Shown here in pieces: positions 31,780 to 42,550 of a DNA stretch of 64,000 nucleotides. The notes below the pieces were generated by a model. That model saw only the letters and a list, made by a program, of their open reading frames with translations. It did no database searches and had not been told where the DNA came from. Source of the DNA: Tenodera sinensis (Eukaryota > Arthropoda > Insecta > Mantodea > Mantidae). Location of the stretch: the NCBI GenBank assembly GCA_030765045.1, contig CM060964.1, forward strand, positions 149,555,205 to 149,619,204. Direction: 5' to 3'. Positions within the stretch are counted from its first letter, which is position 1, and every line of letters starts with the position of its first letter. The position numbers were made by a program, and so were the translations under genes.

Positions 31780-32555
31780 GAGATGGGATGGGATGAATGG
31801 ATTTGTGATGGATGGGATGGGATGAATGGATCGGATGGAATGGATGATTTAGGATGGATGTGATGGAATGGGATGGATGAGATGGGATGTATGGGGTGGA
31901 ATGGATGAGATGGGATGAATGGATTTGTGATGAATGGGATGGGATGAATGGGTCGGATGGAATAGATGATTTTGGAGGGATGTGATGGAATGGGATGGAT
32001 GGGATGGGATGTATGGGGTGGAATGGATGAGATGGGATGAATGGATTTGTGATGAATGGGATGGGATGAATGGGTCGGATGGAATGGATGATTTAGGATG
32101 GATGTAATGGAATGGGATGGAATAGGATGGATGAGGTGGTATGTATGGTGTGGAATGGATGAGATGGGATGAATGGATTTGTGATGAATGGGATGGGATG
32201 AATGGATCGGATGGAATGGATCGGATGGAATGGATGATTTAGGGTGGATGTGATGGAATGGGATGGATGAGGCGATATGTATGGGGTGGAATGGATGCGA
32301 TGGGATGAATGGATTTGTGAATAATGGGATGGGATGAATGGGTCGGATGGAATGGATGATTTAGGGTGGATGTGATGGAATGGGATGGATGAGGTGATAT
32401 GTATGGGGTGGAATGGATGAGATGGGATGAATGGATTTGTGATGGATGGGATGGGATGAATGGATCGGATGGAATGGATGATTTAGGGTGGATGTGATGG
32501 AATGGGATGGATGAGGTGGTATGTATGGGGTGGAATGGATGCGATGGGATGTGAT
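31780..32555. repeat. 122-bp higher-order repeat at the end of the GGATG array
   Basis: The phrase GGATGAATGGATTTGTGAT recurs at 31791, 31913, 32035, 32167, 32303 and 32425, that is spacings 122, 122, 132, 136 and 122. Between them GGATGGAATGGATGATTTAG and GTATGGGGTGGAATGGATG recur at fixed offsets. A related single copy is at about 31091. This end of the array is much more homogeneous than the rest. Confidence 0.9.
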
Positions 32556-34260
32556 GGATCTACCTATTCTAAATCCTTTCTGTTCTTCCGGTTTTAAATC
32601 TTTGCACTTTATTTCTAGGAAATGTTTAAGCATTTTTCCATCGAGTCTATTTAATGTTCTTTTATTTGTAATTGCCGTATAATTGTTGCATTCATCTTTT
32701 GTTCCTTTTTATGTATGGTTGAAATATATCCTGATTTACAATCAGCTGGAATATGTTATCCGTTCAAACGTTTTTGAAATAGATTTCTCAAAGTTTCGAA
32801 CAGCTGATCTATTCCATGCTGTAATAACTTAGCTGGAATATTTCCTTTTCCGGGTGACGTTCGGACCCTTAAGGGCTTCACTGCACCTTTCACTATTTCC
32901 AGGTCTAGCTGTATGTATGTACGTGTATATTCGCTAAGTTCCTCGTCAAATTCGTCTCCCATAGGATTTATATACTGTTCTCTATTTTCTGTTAATAATT
33001 CTTTAAAGTATTTACCCCAAGTTTGGAAATTATGTTTATTAAACTCTTCCTTGTCATTTTTTTAATATTTTTTATAGTTTTCCATGCTTCTGCATTTCTT
33101 GATTCTCCAATGTACATTTGCATATTCTGACATGTTTTCCCCCCAGCTTTGGTTCTTTAACTCTAATATATTTCTTATTATTTTTGCTTGTTGTTTACGA
33201 AGTGTAGTTTCGCTCTCAGTTGCTTTTGTATTAATCCATTTTAAATAATGATCTTTTTTGCTTCATTGTCAATTTCTTCACTCTAGTAGTAATATTTACT
33301 ATTGTTTTCATGTTTCGTTTCAGCAATACCCTCCTAAGGTACTTCATGCAGTTTATCCTTAATGTATTGATATGGTTTTTCTGTAGATTCAAGCGTAATT
33401 TCTATTATTTCTCATTAACTCTTTGCTTGAAAAAGTATCATGTACTTTCATTTTCCAAGCGTATTACATTATATTTACATCCACTTCTTAGATTACTATC
33501 CAAATATCCATTTTCTTCACTTTGATTACCTTCCCCTTGGATGTTTAAATATGGAAATATAATTTTTGAATTGACTAAAAAATTATCTTTGAGCGTAATA
33601 CCTCTATATTACATCATTTACTCTTATTTATTTTTATAGGTACAATATAATTGATTATTGAGTTTTGTTGAAGAGTATCTTGTTGCCTTGTGTATTCATG
33701 GATATCTTTGTGCTGATAATAACCATTTAATATTCGCAAAGAATTCTGTCACAAATGTGTATTAGTCTTTTTCCATTATCGTTTACTATTTTTGTCCACG
33801 TGGACCTATAATTTTACTTTCTTTTTTGTCTTCCTATTCTGCTGTGGTAATCAACAGCCATAACGATATCCCTTCCATGTCCAATTTCTTCTATTATTCC
33901 ACTTAATTTGTTGAAAAACTAATCTTTTTTTCATTATTTGATCTTCACTAATTGCATAAACACCCAGTTAATAACTTTATGTCCATATAACTTCAAATTT
34001 ATTCTGATAATATTTCCATTTATAGGTTCTCAGTCTGTAACATACTTTTTGTATTTGTTCTTCATCAATATAGCTATTCCCCTTGGGCTCTGCGGTGTTT
34101 TTTTACTCCGCTATAAAAAATGCGTGTAAGGTCCTTTATTTTCAACTCAACTGAGTGTTCCATGTTCCTATTGTCATAGTCGTCTTCCGTAGCTTATGGC
34201 GTATGTCTTTAGATCTGCCCGGGTATATTGCATTAGGTTTTTTAATATTGCAATTTCCCC
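32556..34260 (-). pseudogene. EN/RT LINE fragment (endonuclease to start of RT)
   Basis: Decayed non-LTR element of the APE-endonuclease/RT type often annotated in insects as craniofacial-development-protein-2-like. From about 34200 leftward: endonuclease start region (EHSVELKI, FYSGVKKH), an IGRQKRK...NDNGKRLIHIC stretch at about 33830-33740, then a linker with NKKYI and ENQEMQK near 33150-33080. RT entry follows at 32962-32756 (GKGNIPAKLLQHGIDQL), then LEIKCKDLKPEEQKGFRIGRS at about 32640-32560, the RT motif before the first catalytic box. Here the GGATG array begins, so the RT core is lost. Many stops. Orientation is opposite to the next fragment. Confidence 0.7.
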
Positions 34261-34400
34261 CCCCCCCCCTCGATGAACGGGGAGTTAGCCCGTCGCATCA
34301 ACCCCAGTCTGCAGGACCAGGAGTTTGATTTTGGAGCCTTGTTGTCCTAGATGAGCTGTCTACCAAGACTGACAAGCCTCATCTGCCCGTTAAGGTCTTT
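34261..34400. other. C run and probable LINE 5' UTR fragment
   Basis: A run of C (about 34257-34269) followed by about 130 bases with no frame (CTCGATGAACGGGGAGTTAGC...). By position and orientation it could be the 5' UTR of the minus-strand LINE to its left. Confidence 0.35.
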
Positions 34401-35500
34401 CCATATTTACCCAACGCAGAGTTGCCTCTTCCGGTAGTGTCGCCGTCAACAATAGATCACATTTTCAGTATAAAACCGATTATAGGAAAGAAAATGATCA
34501 GAGCACAGTCCCTTCATTTAGTACTCATAGACATTGAAAAGGCCTACGGAAATGTTCCTCTATCAAAATTATGGCAAGGTTTAAAATTGATCAAAATAAA
34601 TCCAATATTGATTAAAGCAATTAAAAATTACATTCAGAGACGTATGTGCAAGTAAAAATGGGAAAATACTTGTCGAAGGGTTTTCGAACTAATAAAAGAT
34701 TACGATAAGGATGGCGTATATAAAATTTACACTGCAAACGCTATTGAAGACTGGAAAAGGAATTGTAAAACGATGTGAATACCACTAGATGACGATTTAA
34801 GAGTATATTCCCTCTAGTTTGCAGCTGATCAACTAATAGTTGATCACGAATTTGAAGATATAGTATACCTTACAAGAAAATTAATACAAGAATATAGTTA
34901 AAGGGGTCTAAAAATAAATATGGATAAATCCAAATATATGACCATACATTTCTCAATATTTAATATTGGAGGAACATTTAGGGACAATTTAACATTTAAA
35001 TATTTGGGAATTACAATGGATGAAAAACAAGAAAAGGAGATAAGGTCTAGGATCAATACAGGAAGGAATGATATATCTACCATAAATGGAATATTGTGGG
35101 AGGAACAAATTTTCAAGGAAACAAAAAAAAAGTTAATACAATAATCATTATGACCTATGGAGCAATTCACAACTAAGGCAAAAATGCTTGCTGCGGAAGT
35201 GGACTATTGGAGACGCTCTGCGAGAATGTCCAGGAAAGATAAAACCAGAAATTCACACATAAAAGGAATTCTGCACATCCAATACTCAATTTTAGATTTT
35301 ATTAAGAAGAAGCAGCTTAAATGTATGGACATGTTAGCAGAATGGAAGACTTCCAAAGCTAATCATGGATTGGAAATCGCAGGGAAGGAGGAAGAAGGAA
35401 AGGCTACCTATTACGTGGATCCAAGGAATCAACGAGGCTAAGAGGGAATGCGAAATAGAAGATATCTGGGCGAACAGACAGGAATGGAAAAAAAATGTGT
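34400..35500 (+). pseudogene. EN/RT LINE fragment (RT core and C-terminus)
   Basis: RT from TIDHIFSIKPIIGKK (about 34449) and LVLIDIEKAYGNVPLSKLW (about 34521-34577; the first catalytic D box, with G where D follows Y in relatives). The catalytic box appears near 34820 as FAADQ where FADDQ is expected. After it come LKINMDKSKYM and FKYLGITMDEKQ (about 34999), then the C-terminal WRRSARMSRKDKTRN signature (about 35205-35250) and GRRRK-like remnants up to about 35450. Frame changes near 34655, 34780, 34910 and 35150. A pseudogene of the same broad family as its two neighbours. Confidence 0.75.
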
Positions 35501-35589
35501 TATATCGAATTTTTTAAAGGCTGTGAATTTGGGTGCCGGAAAATGTTGATTCATTATAAAACCAGATTAAATAAAAATAAATAAATGTG

Positions 35590-36250
35590 TAGATTAAATA
35601 CTACCACGCAGACTCGTCACTGTTTTCGTTTAATACAACGTCATTTATTTCTATCTTGTGCATCTTCTTCAGTTGGAGCAAATGTCTCCATTGAAATGTG
35701 TACATTTTGTATCCAGATAATATCAGGTCTTCCTCGTCATCTGTTCATCTTAATTTTCCATTCTTGTACGATTTTGGGTATCCTTCCCACTTCCATTCTA
35801 TGTACCACTGGAGTCGTTTCCTTTCAATTGTAACAACTATTTTCTTCCACTTCCATTAGTCGTCGTATTTCCGTGTTCCTTATTTTGTCTTTCCTGGAGA
35901 TTCTGGCTGACCTTCTTGAGAAGTCCATCTCCAGTTCATCCAACTTCTTAATGTGTTTTTGATGTAAAGTCCATGTTTCCGCTCCATAGAAAACTATGTT
36001 CTCTAGTATTGCTTTGAAAATCATCCTTTTTGTATTGTTAATGATGTTTCTACTCCATAAAACTGAACTTAATACTCCAATCACTTTCCTCTCATTTCTA
36101 ATTTTTATGCTAATATCCGTGTTTGATGTTCCCTCTTTTTTCTAAAATTGAGCCTAAATAACGAAAGTTGTTAACGTTCTTAATCTGTTTCCCATCAATG
36201 TATAATTCGACTAAATAATTTGTCAGATACTCTGTTTTATTGTAGTTAAC
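35590..36250 (-). pseudogene. EN/RT LINE fragment (RT C-terminus), inverted
   Basis: From about 36245 leftward: VELYIDGKQIKNVNNFRYLGS (about 36210-36150), then YGAETWTLHQKHIKKLDELEM and RRSARISRKDKIRN (about 35990-35870), the C-terminal signature shared with 34400-35500, followed by a degraded tail to about 35590. It lies tail to tail with that fragment. Stops and frame shifts throughout; no catalytic region. Confidence 0.75.
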
Positions 36251-36255
36251 CGTCA

Positions 36256-36775
36256 GGTCCCATTTTTGCTTCCTCTATTACGGATAGTAAAGTAGAGGAA
36301 GTATTGTATTCCAACCCAAAAATTTGATGTCGAGGTTTCACCGGAAATATATGTTTTGAAGCCCCTTGAATAAAAAAAAAAAGCATTTTATAAAAAGGTC
36401 TGTGTGTGTGTGGACAGCATAACTCAAAAACAAAAGGTCGGTTAAAAACCAAAGCTGGTATTTAAGTTTAATATCCTTTAAGAATGGGACACGAAGATTT
36501 TGATGAAAATTCCTCCACCCTAAACTAGCCTATACGTGGAAAATTTTTCGGAAAGCCTGATTTGCTTGAAAATGGCTCTAAAGATTTTGATTAAAATGCC
36601 ATATGTTTGAGATATCTTTATGGCAAATGAAATGTTTATCTTGAATGTTTTGGTTATACATGTAGTCCTATTTACTCTGGATGACTTTTGCATAACTGGT
36701 AAACCGTAAGAGATAGACCAAATCTAACTATACAAAAGATTTAAATCTTGCTATAACACACAATTTATGAGTAGT
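36256..36775 (+). repeat. Dispersed repeat X, plus-strand copy
   Basis: Order of blocks: AGTAGAGGAAGTATTGTATTC, GATGTCGAGGTTTCACCGG, CATTTTATAAAAAGGT, a short GT tract, GACAGCATAACTCAAAAAC, GGTCGGTTAAAAACCAAAG, GGTATTTAAGTTTAATATCC, GAAGATTTTGATGAAAATTC, ACTGGTAAACCGTAAGAGATAG. The same blocks recur in inverse order on the minus-strand copies. No coding potential. Confidence 0.85.
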
Positions 36776-36789
36776 CGGAAGCTTTCACG

Positions 36790-37310
36790 GCTGGATTCAG
36801 AATTATAGCAAACCTTCTAACCATCATCCTAAGCAGAAAAGCGCCATCACAAAGACTCTCACTGACCGCGCTGCCCGCATCTGTGAGCCTAACTTATTAC
36901 AACAGGAACTCCAGCATCTTGAACAGGCTTTATATTCAAATGGTTAGAGGGCACAAGAACTTCGCAGAGCAATATGTCTACCCAGGCCTCACCCTGCCAA
37001 CCTCGAACAGGATCTACCCAAGAGCAAAGCCATTGCTCTTCTGCCTTATTTCAAGACTGTCACGGACAGAATAGGACGCCTACTCAAGCGCCACAACAGT
37101 AAAACCCACCTTCAAACCTACCAGACAGATTAATACCTTGCTTCCGTCGGCCAAAGATTTAGGGTCCCGCTCACTTCGGCCGGTGTTTACTAGATTCCTT
37201 GTTCCTGCGGTGCAGTGTACATAGGTGCCACTCAGCCCAGAGGCAACATTCGACTCTCAGAACACAAGAGATGTCGTTATTGTCTGTTATCACGGACTAC
37301 ACACACTAGT
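36790..37310 (+). pseudogene. Penelope-like element: RT end and GIY-YIG endonuclease
   Basis: Reads SKPSNHHPKQKSAITKTL and then RAARIC, the motif block between RT and endonuclease in Penelope-like retroelements, with a TAG in the usual NG-Y stretch at about 36945. LPYFKTVTDRIGRLLKRH follows at about 37044-37100. Near 37185 it reads GVY-stop-IPCSCGAVYIGATQP, the GIY-YIG endonuclease core with its Cys pair. EHKRC follows at about 37262. Stops and missing catalytic residues make it inactive. No terminal repeats or 5' part of the RT are seen; repeat X adjoins it on the left. Confidence 0.8.
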
Positions 37311-37764
37311 TCAACCGCCTCTCACCTCACGTCTTCGCTGAGAGGCAGAACACGCCACTGTTACCTGCGCCGTGGAGTTTGGCAACTGCTTTAACGCACG
37401 GAGGGTTATCTGCTTACACCGATGCCGGATGAAGTGGGCCACCTGTTGTGCGGCATGGCAAATTGATGGTTTTCAAACAGGAACCCCTGTCCGGAAAAGC
37501 ACGGTTTGGACGCTGGAGAGCGTCGTGGTTTGAGAACGAACGGTTGTGTCAATTTGTTAACATTTGTTTTAGTATGCAATCTTTTCGCTATCTCTGTACT
37601 GTGATGAACGACCTGAGAAAAAGAAAATCCTGCGCATGCGCTAAATTCCTCCATAGAGTTCTTGAAGCGCATCCTACTGCGTTACTTGTGTAGTTTCCAG
37701 TACGGTAACATTTTAAAAGCAGTGCGACATATACCAGTACACAGCTGTGGAAATGGCCGATATG

Positions 37765-38090
37765 ACCTCCAGTACACTTTGATGCAAATGTGCGGAATTG
37801 CCTCAACGTCACATATTCAAATCCATGGACAGGTAGAGGTGGACCAGTTGCACGGCCAGCACGGTTGCCAGATCTGACACCTCTCGACTATTTTCTGTAG
37901 AGTTTATGAAGAGTATGGTGTATGGTATTCCTGTAACGTCAGTAGAGGATCTTAGTGCTCGAATCAGCGGAGCGATTGAACATTTTCAAAGACAACCGCA
38001 CATATTGGATCATGTGCGCTAGACTCAGTACTACCGATGTAGGCTCTCGTATGATGTAGGAGGTACAGAGTTCGTAGCTCGTTTGTAATG
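37765..38090 (+). pseudogene. Mariner/Tc1-type DDE transposase, C-terminal remnant
   Basis: Frame starting near 37767 reads PPVHFDANVRNCLN, then WTGRGGPVARPARLPDLTPLDYFL (about 37825-37897). This matches the WxGRGGP...SPDLTPLDxFLW region holding the third catalytic aspartate of IS630-Tc1-mariner transposases, with L for S. After a frame change it continues as MVYGIPVTSVEDLSARI (about 37914). The upstream two catalytic residues are not visible and the ends of the transposon were not found. Dead remnant. Confidence 0.75.
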
Positions 38091-38179
38091 TAGACAGCTC
38101 GAAGTTGGGTTTATTGACGAAATGTGAACGTACATTGATCTCACACTTCAATGTGCTAAGCCTCCAAAGGTTATTTAAA

Positions 38180-38401
38180 ATTATTTTGTTTTTTAACGAC
38201 GCTGTCAATTCCCAGGTTCACTTCGGCGTCGCCGGTGTGCCGGAATTTTCTCCCGCAGGAGCTCTTTTACGTGCCAGTAAATCTACTGGCATTTAGCTGT
38301 CGTTTTTAAGCACACTTAAAAACTGCCTATCTGGTCCAGATTTGAACCCCCAACCTTGGAATCAGTAGGTCAGCATCAAACAACTGAACCACCCAGACCG
38401 A
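38180..38401 (-). mobile_element. Complete tRNA-derived SINE
   Basis: On the minus strand it starts with a tRNA-like head: A box TGGTTCAGTTG at 38391-38381 and B box GGTTCAAATC at 38347-38338. The body contains CACTTAAAAACGACAGC, TGCCAGTAGATTTACTGGCA and CCGGCACACCGGCGACGCCG, and the 3' end CGTTAAAAAACAAAATAATT is A-rich. This is the reference for the six head-less modules in the satellite. Pol III would transcribe it leftward. No clear target duplication was found. Confidence 0.88.
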
Positions 38402-39231
38402 CACTAAACCTCCATACCATGCATTTCCAGAAAGGGGTTGTTACTTGAAAACCGATCACTTTGACGTCCCGCACAACGTACTAAGCGTTGTCGGTGTTTT
38501 AGGACACCTGTATATATTGCTGGATCAGAAAGTAATTTTAACACAATTCAGACGCGGTATATCGTTATTGCATAACGTGGGATATCGGATAATAATGTTT
38601 GGAAATAATAATCTCAGAGCGTGTAGCGTTGTTACATTTACCTATTGACAGATGCTATTGGCTACATTGAATTACAAACGAATAAAATACACCCCTTGCC
38701 ATATATTTTTATGTGGGTATATTTTTGTGTTAATATTAGAATATTTTACTGTTTTTAATTTTCCAGTTATTTATTTAACTGTTTAAAGTGTCCTGGTATC
38801 ACCGCAGTATCTATAATATTTATTAAGAAGCTCTTTTGCGAAGCTTTCCACCTGCATAAAAAGAGAACAAAATAGTCGAAAATGACATCACAGTGAAAAT
38901 TGGGGGAGGTAATTGTTTTTCTTTTGGAGGCGGGATGCGCCATAGCCCTCAGGGAGAATGGGGAGGACTCTGTGTGATTGCCTCTTAAAAAAAGGTTTCA
39001 AAAATAATTTGAAGTAAATATTCCCAATTGAAACCTAAATGCTCTGAAAATGTACCTATTGTATTTTGTACATATCAATTTTCCAACATTGTATTTCCAA
39101 TTCACTGTTTTGAAAGACCCTGGCAGTTTGCGGAACCTTCAAGCAATATTTTCAGTATCACTGTAAGATCTTCAGTTACTTGAACGGCTATGGTCCTGCA
39201 CGACAAATTGGGCCCCCCCCCCCATTAAGAA

Positions 39232-39461
39232 GCTAACTCCGCGGCGCAATAGCACTACCGCCTAGCCGCTGCGTCCCCCACCTCTGCCCATCATAGGCGT
39301 CATGAGTGAGGGGCAGTACTGGAGAGTGGGACGTGGTTAGCGTCCCGGTCCCTCCCGACCGGTATATGTGGCATTCGTGACCAGGGGCCGCTACTTCTCA
39401 ATCAGGTAGCTCCTCCACTGGTCCGTCAGAGATCTAACGAGACTGAGTTTACCCCGGACCT
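39232..39461 (-). mobile_element. Second SINE family, minus-strand copy
   Basis: Shares blocks with 42205-42536 in inverted order: GAGGAGCTACCTGATTGAGAAGTAGCGG, a GGGACGC...CTAACCACGT stretch, CTCCAGTACTGC and GGCTAGGCGG. The tRNA head is missing (5' truncated). ATTAAGAA at 39224-39231 and 39462-39469 is a plausible 8-bp target duplication; a C run precedes the left copy. Confidence 0.7.
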
Positions 39462-39656
39462 ATTAAGAAACTATTTTCATTATATCTCAAATTCTTCAAT
39501 TTTATGATTGATTTTTTTTTAATACATGAGTAGTACTTCATGTGTTTTTCTTTACTGAATAATTCTTATATTTTCTTAAATTGTGTATAATACTCTTCTT
39601 TTAAGTGCAACTGAACTTTTTCCTGTTATGCTCCTTATCATAGTTATTTATTCAGG

Positions 39657-40591
39657 GTGTTAGGACTAATCAAAGCTGGTTGGGAGGCTTATATACAACA
39701 TTTCAATATAGGTCAGAAGCTTTCACAAATACAAGATGATCATCTACGCTTGTGTCGAGATACTCAGAAAGAGAAGAAAGAAGCCCTTTCCAATTTGAAC
39801 ATTGACATTAACGATGAAATCATGTCAAAATCAGGACGATGGCTTCAAAAACAATTACAACTTAAATTGTTTGATGCACGGTGTAAGCTACCTCACAAGG
39901 AAATGGGGATTGAGACATATAAAGAGAATCTCAGAGTCAATTCATGGATGAGCAACAGAAAAATCCTACCATGTTCTGAAAGGACTAATGACATCAAAAT
40001 GTCATGTAACACGTCAGCAGTAAGATCTGTACCTGGAAGAAATCAGCGAATAACACTATGTCGGCACTCAAATTGCAAAGAAGTGGAAACCCTCGGGCAT
40101 GTAGTAGGATATTGCCCAAAGGGAGAATTATTTCACAACACTCGTCACCACCCTGTGCGTTCATCCATTTCTACAGCCCGTCGTAGAGCCAATTGGGAGG
40201 TCTATGAAGAGGTCCATTGCCTGTCTGAGGATGGAAGCCATCGAAGAGCAGATATAATAGCCATCAAGAGAGATTCAGGAAAGGGTCTCATTCTTGATCC
40301 AACTGTAAGAATGGAGCAACATCTACAGCAGGCGACACAGGTGAACGAGGAAAAGGAAGCCATCTACCAACCGTGCATTCCTCACCTGGTCTTAGTGAGA
40401 GATATAACACACCTGAAAATGAATGAGAGCTAAAAGGACTACTCTTTGGTGCCCGCGGAACATGCTTTAAATTCACAAGTACCTGCCTGAAAACACTGGG
40501 TGTGCAATGGTCTGAAATTGTCAATATATGTTTACATGTCCTGAATGACTCTTTATATATTTTAAATAATCAGTTGTATTGCATGTATTAA
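39657..40591 (+). pseudogene. R2-like LINE C-terminus: zinc knuckle and restriction-like endonuclease
   Basis: A 258-codon open frame (39657-40433) without stops encodes the C-terminal part of an RLE-type non-LTR element (R2/R4-like), which cuts the target DNA for reverse transcription. Residues 135-153 form a C-x4-C-x7-H-x4-C knuckle (LCRHSNCKEVETLGHVVGYC). The endonuclease has RHH at 164-166, RRADII at about 196-201 (A where many relatives have P of the PD motif) and LILDPTVRME at about 211-220. After the stop at 40431-40433 the family C-terminus GLLFGARGT continues in another frame from about 40438 to a stop at 40589-40591, so one frameshift breaks it. The RT and N-terminal DNA-binding fingers are missing (5' truncation). 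No 28S rDNA sequence is seen nearby. Confidence 0.8.
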
Positions 40592-42190
40592 CCGCTCTCT
40601 CCTTGTTATAATCCTTTAACGTTTCTGTGGATATTTTGTATCTTAATTTTAACCTTTTTTTTTAATTTCACCTATTTATATACAGAAATACTTTCTTTAA
40701 ATATTCAACAAAATTTTAATCTTTGCTATTCCTTATTGTAAGAGTATAAATCTAATATATCTTATATTCTGGATCTTTATGGTCACCTAAAATGTCAAGT
40801 AGATGTCACAATTTTTGTTTGTTTGCATCAACATTTGCTTCATTTGCGAACTCATAATTTTACTTATTAAGAGTTATATGTTTTTAGGTTGGTTAATACT
40901 ACTAAGTAGGTGTCGCAGAGAGGCTCACGCATTTGGCCGGTCTCGTGATAACGAATGGTGTACCCGACCCAAGTTCAAATGCTTTCTGCAAGGTCAATGA
41001 CCTCAGAATAGCTAGGCAGTAGGTCTAAAAGCTTGTATAACGAGTCTATAGTTGTGTCAACGAGTGAACATTTCGCGCACAAGTGTTAATGAGTGCCTTT
41101 AATTGAGTGTCATATTTAAGATTTAACAGGATTGAGGTATACACAACGTTTTATGTAGGTAATAATGATTCCTAAATTATAAATTACTATTTATCAATAT
41201 TACTGACTTTGGGCTTTGTTTCTGACCTATATTGTAGTGTCTTTATTTCAGCATATACCGTTTTGTTGTTGATATGGCGAGGTTTACTTGGTTTTGTTAG
41301 CTGTGTAAATGCATCTGGAAAGTTTTGATAAAACCCAAGTTCATTCAACAGATGTCAGTTTCACACTCAGTACCTATCAGTGATGAATTCAGGGGTGACC
41401 CAGGATATATGCATTTAAATTATCGTCTGAGCTGGTGTGTAGTAATAAGTAGAGACCGTAACTTTGGCAGAATGCCTTTTTAACTGTGTTACATCAGTCA
41501 TCCCTTTGAACGTGAATATGTACGATTTATACCTCCATGATTGACACGCCGCTGCCTTATGTTGCATTTTTCTGGCTTTTTAAAAAAATAGAAATGCCTA
41601 ATTATTGAAATAAATGCCTTTTGTTGTATTTTTTATTATTCTGTATTCCTTTATTATTAAAAACAACTAGTTCTCTCTAACTCCCCCCCCCCCCCCTTGA
41701 AGCTTAATATCCCCACCGAAGGAAATGGCTGTATTCATCACTGGTATCTATAGACAAAAAGAATTTCTCTTATGTTGAAGTTTATTTGACTGAAATTTAC
41801 TCAAGTTTAATACGTAGACAATTCAGAGAAGTGTTTTATTTTCTTGTTAATAACTATGTTTTGTTTTTTAGTTAACAGTGTTAAGGCGACTCTGGTATTT
41901 CAGCTCGACATTCTGGTCAGGGAGATTGAAGCTGTTAACTTTCTCTTACTGTTAAGCTGTATGAATTGTGTACAGAAGGTCTTAATTCTTAATAGCGATT
42001 ATAGCATGCATGCCGTAATTAGCCAACTATATATTATTTTGAACATGGGCGTCGGCAGGCCTATTTTCAGGAGCGGGTGGCGCATGTTGAAAGTTTGTAA
42101 TCAAACAATATTAATTCATTATTCTGTTCTCGGAATGTATAGTATATGTTGCGGATAGGCGTATTAATTTGTGCTAAATAAATATTGTTC
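40592..42190. other. Non-coding stretch, nothing firm
   Basis: AT-rich up to about 40860. The part to about 40800 may be the 3' UTR of the R2-like fragment. At 40905-40985 a tRNA-like patch (GTTCAAATGC) occurs but does not fold into a tRNA. A C run lies at about 41683-41697. No frame with recognisable similarity. Confidence 0.5.
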
Positions 42191-42204
42191 TTTACATCAA
42201 AATT

Positions 42205-42536
42205 TAGAGCGCTTGCCTCTGGCACGGAGGACCCGGGTTCGATCCCCGGTACCAGCATGGGGATTTTTACCCCGCTGGGAGGTCTGACACGGGGTGCACT
42301 GAACCTCGTTAGGTCCTGGAGAGGGGGGGGGGGGCAATTGAGGAGCTACTTGATTAAGAAGTAGCGGTCCCAGGTCAAGAAGGCCATATAACTGGTTTGG
42401 AGGGCTCGGGGCGCTGACCACGTACCACCCTCCAGTGCTGCACCCCCCAATGATGCCTGTAGTGAGCACAGGTAGGGGACGCCGCGGCTAGGCGGCAAGC
42501 CTTGGCCCTTCATAAGCTGTTGCGCTGGGGTTTACT
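42205..42536 (+). mobile_element. Second SINE family, plus-strand copy with 14-bp target duplication
   Basis: Begins in the 3' half of a tRNA head (GAGCGCTTGCCTCTGG; B box GGTTCGATCCCC at about 42237), so the A-box end is missing. The body has GGGGTGCACTGAACCTCGTTAGG, AGGAGCTACTTGATTAAGAAGTAGCGG and GCGGCTAGGCGGCAAGCC. TTTACATCAAAATT flanks it exactly at 42191-42204 and 42537-42550. Confidence 0.88.
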
Positions 42537-42550
42537 TTTACATCAAAATT

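Larger units (their letters stand above)
22856..32555. repeat. Long GGATG-type satellite array (about 9.7 kb)
   Basis: Continuous degenerate array built on GGATG/GAGATG pentamers; the commonest phrase is GGATGGATGAGATGGGATG. Purine and G rich on the plus strand. Six SINE-derived modules of about 150-170 bases are embedded at 24300, 25604, 26251, 28701, 29265 and 30807, all in the same orientation. The right end (from about 31780) has a 122-bp higher-order period. The minus strand reads as His-Pro-Ser-Ile-rich frames hundreds of codons long because the period and composition exclude stops; these are not genes. A short block of the same family is at 18780-19182. Confidence 0.97.

Noticed and set aside
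40905..40985. Possible tRNA (GTTCAAATGC with upstream GCTCACGC)
   Set aside because: No complete cloverleaf; at best a decayed tRNA-derived repeat.
42197..42469. Minus-strand frame across the SINE at 42205-42536
   Set aside because: It is the complement of a tRNA-derived SINE, not a coding gene.
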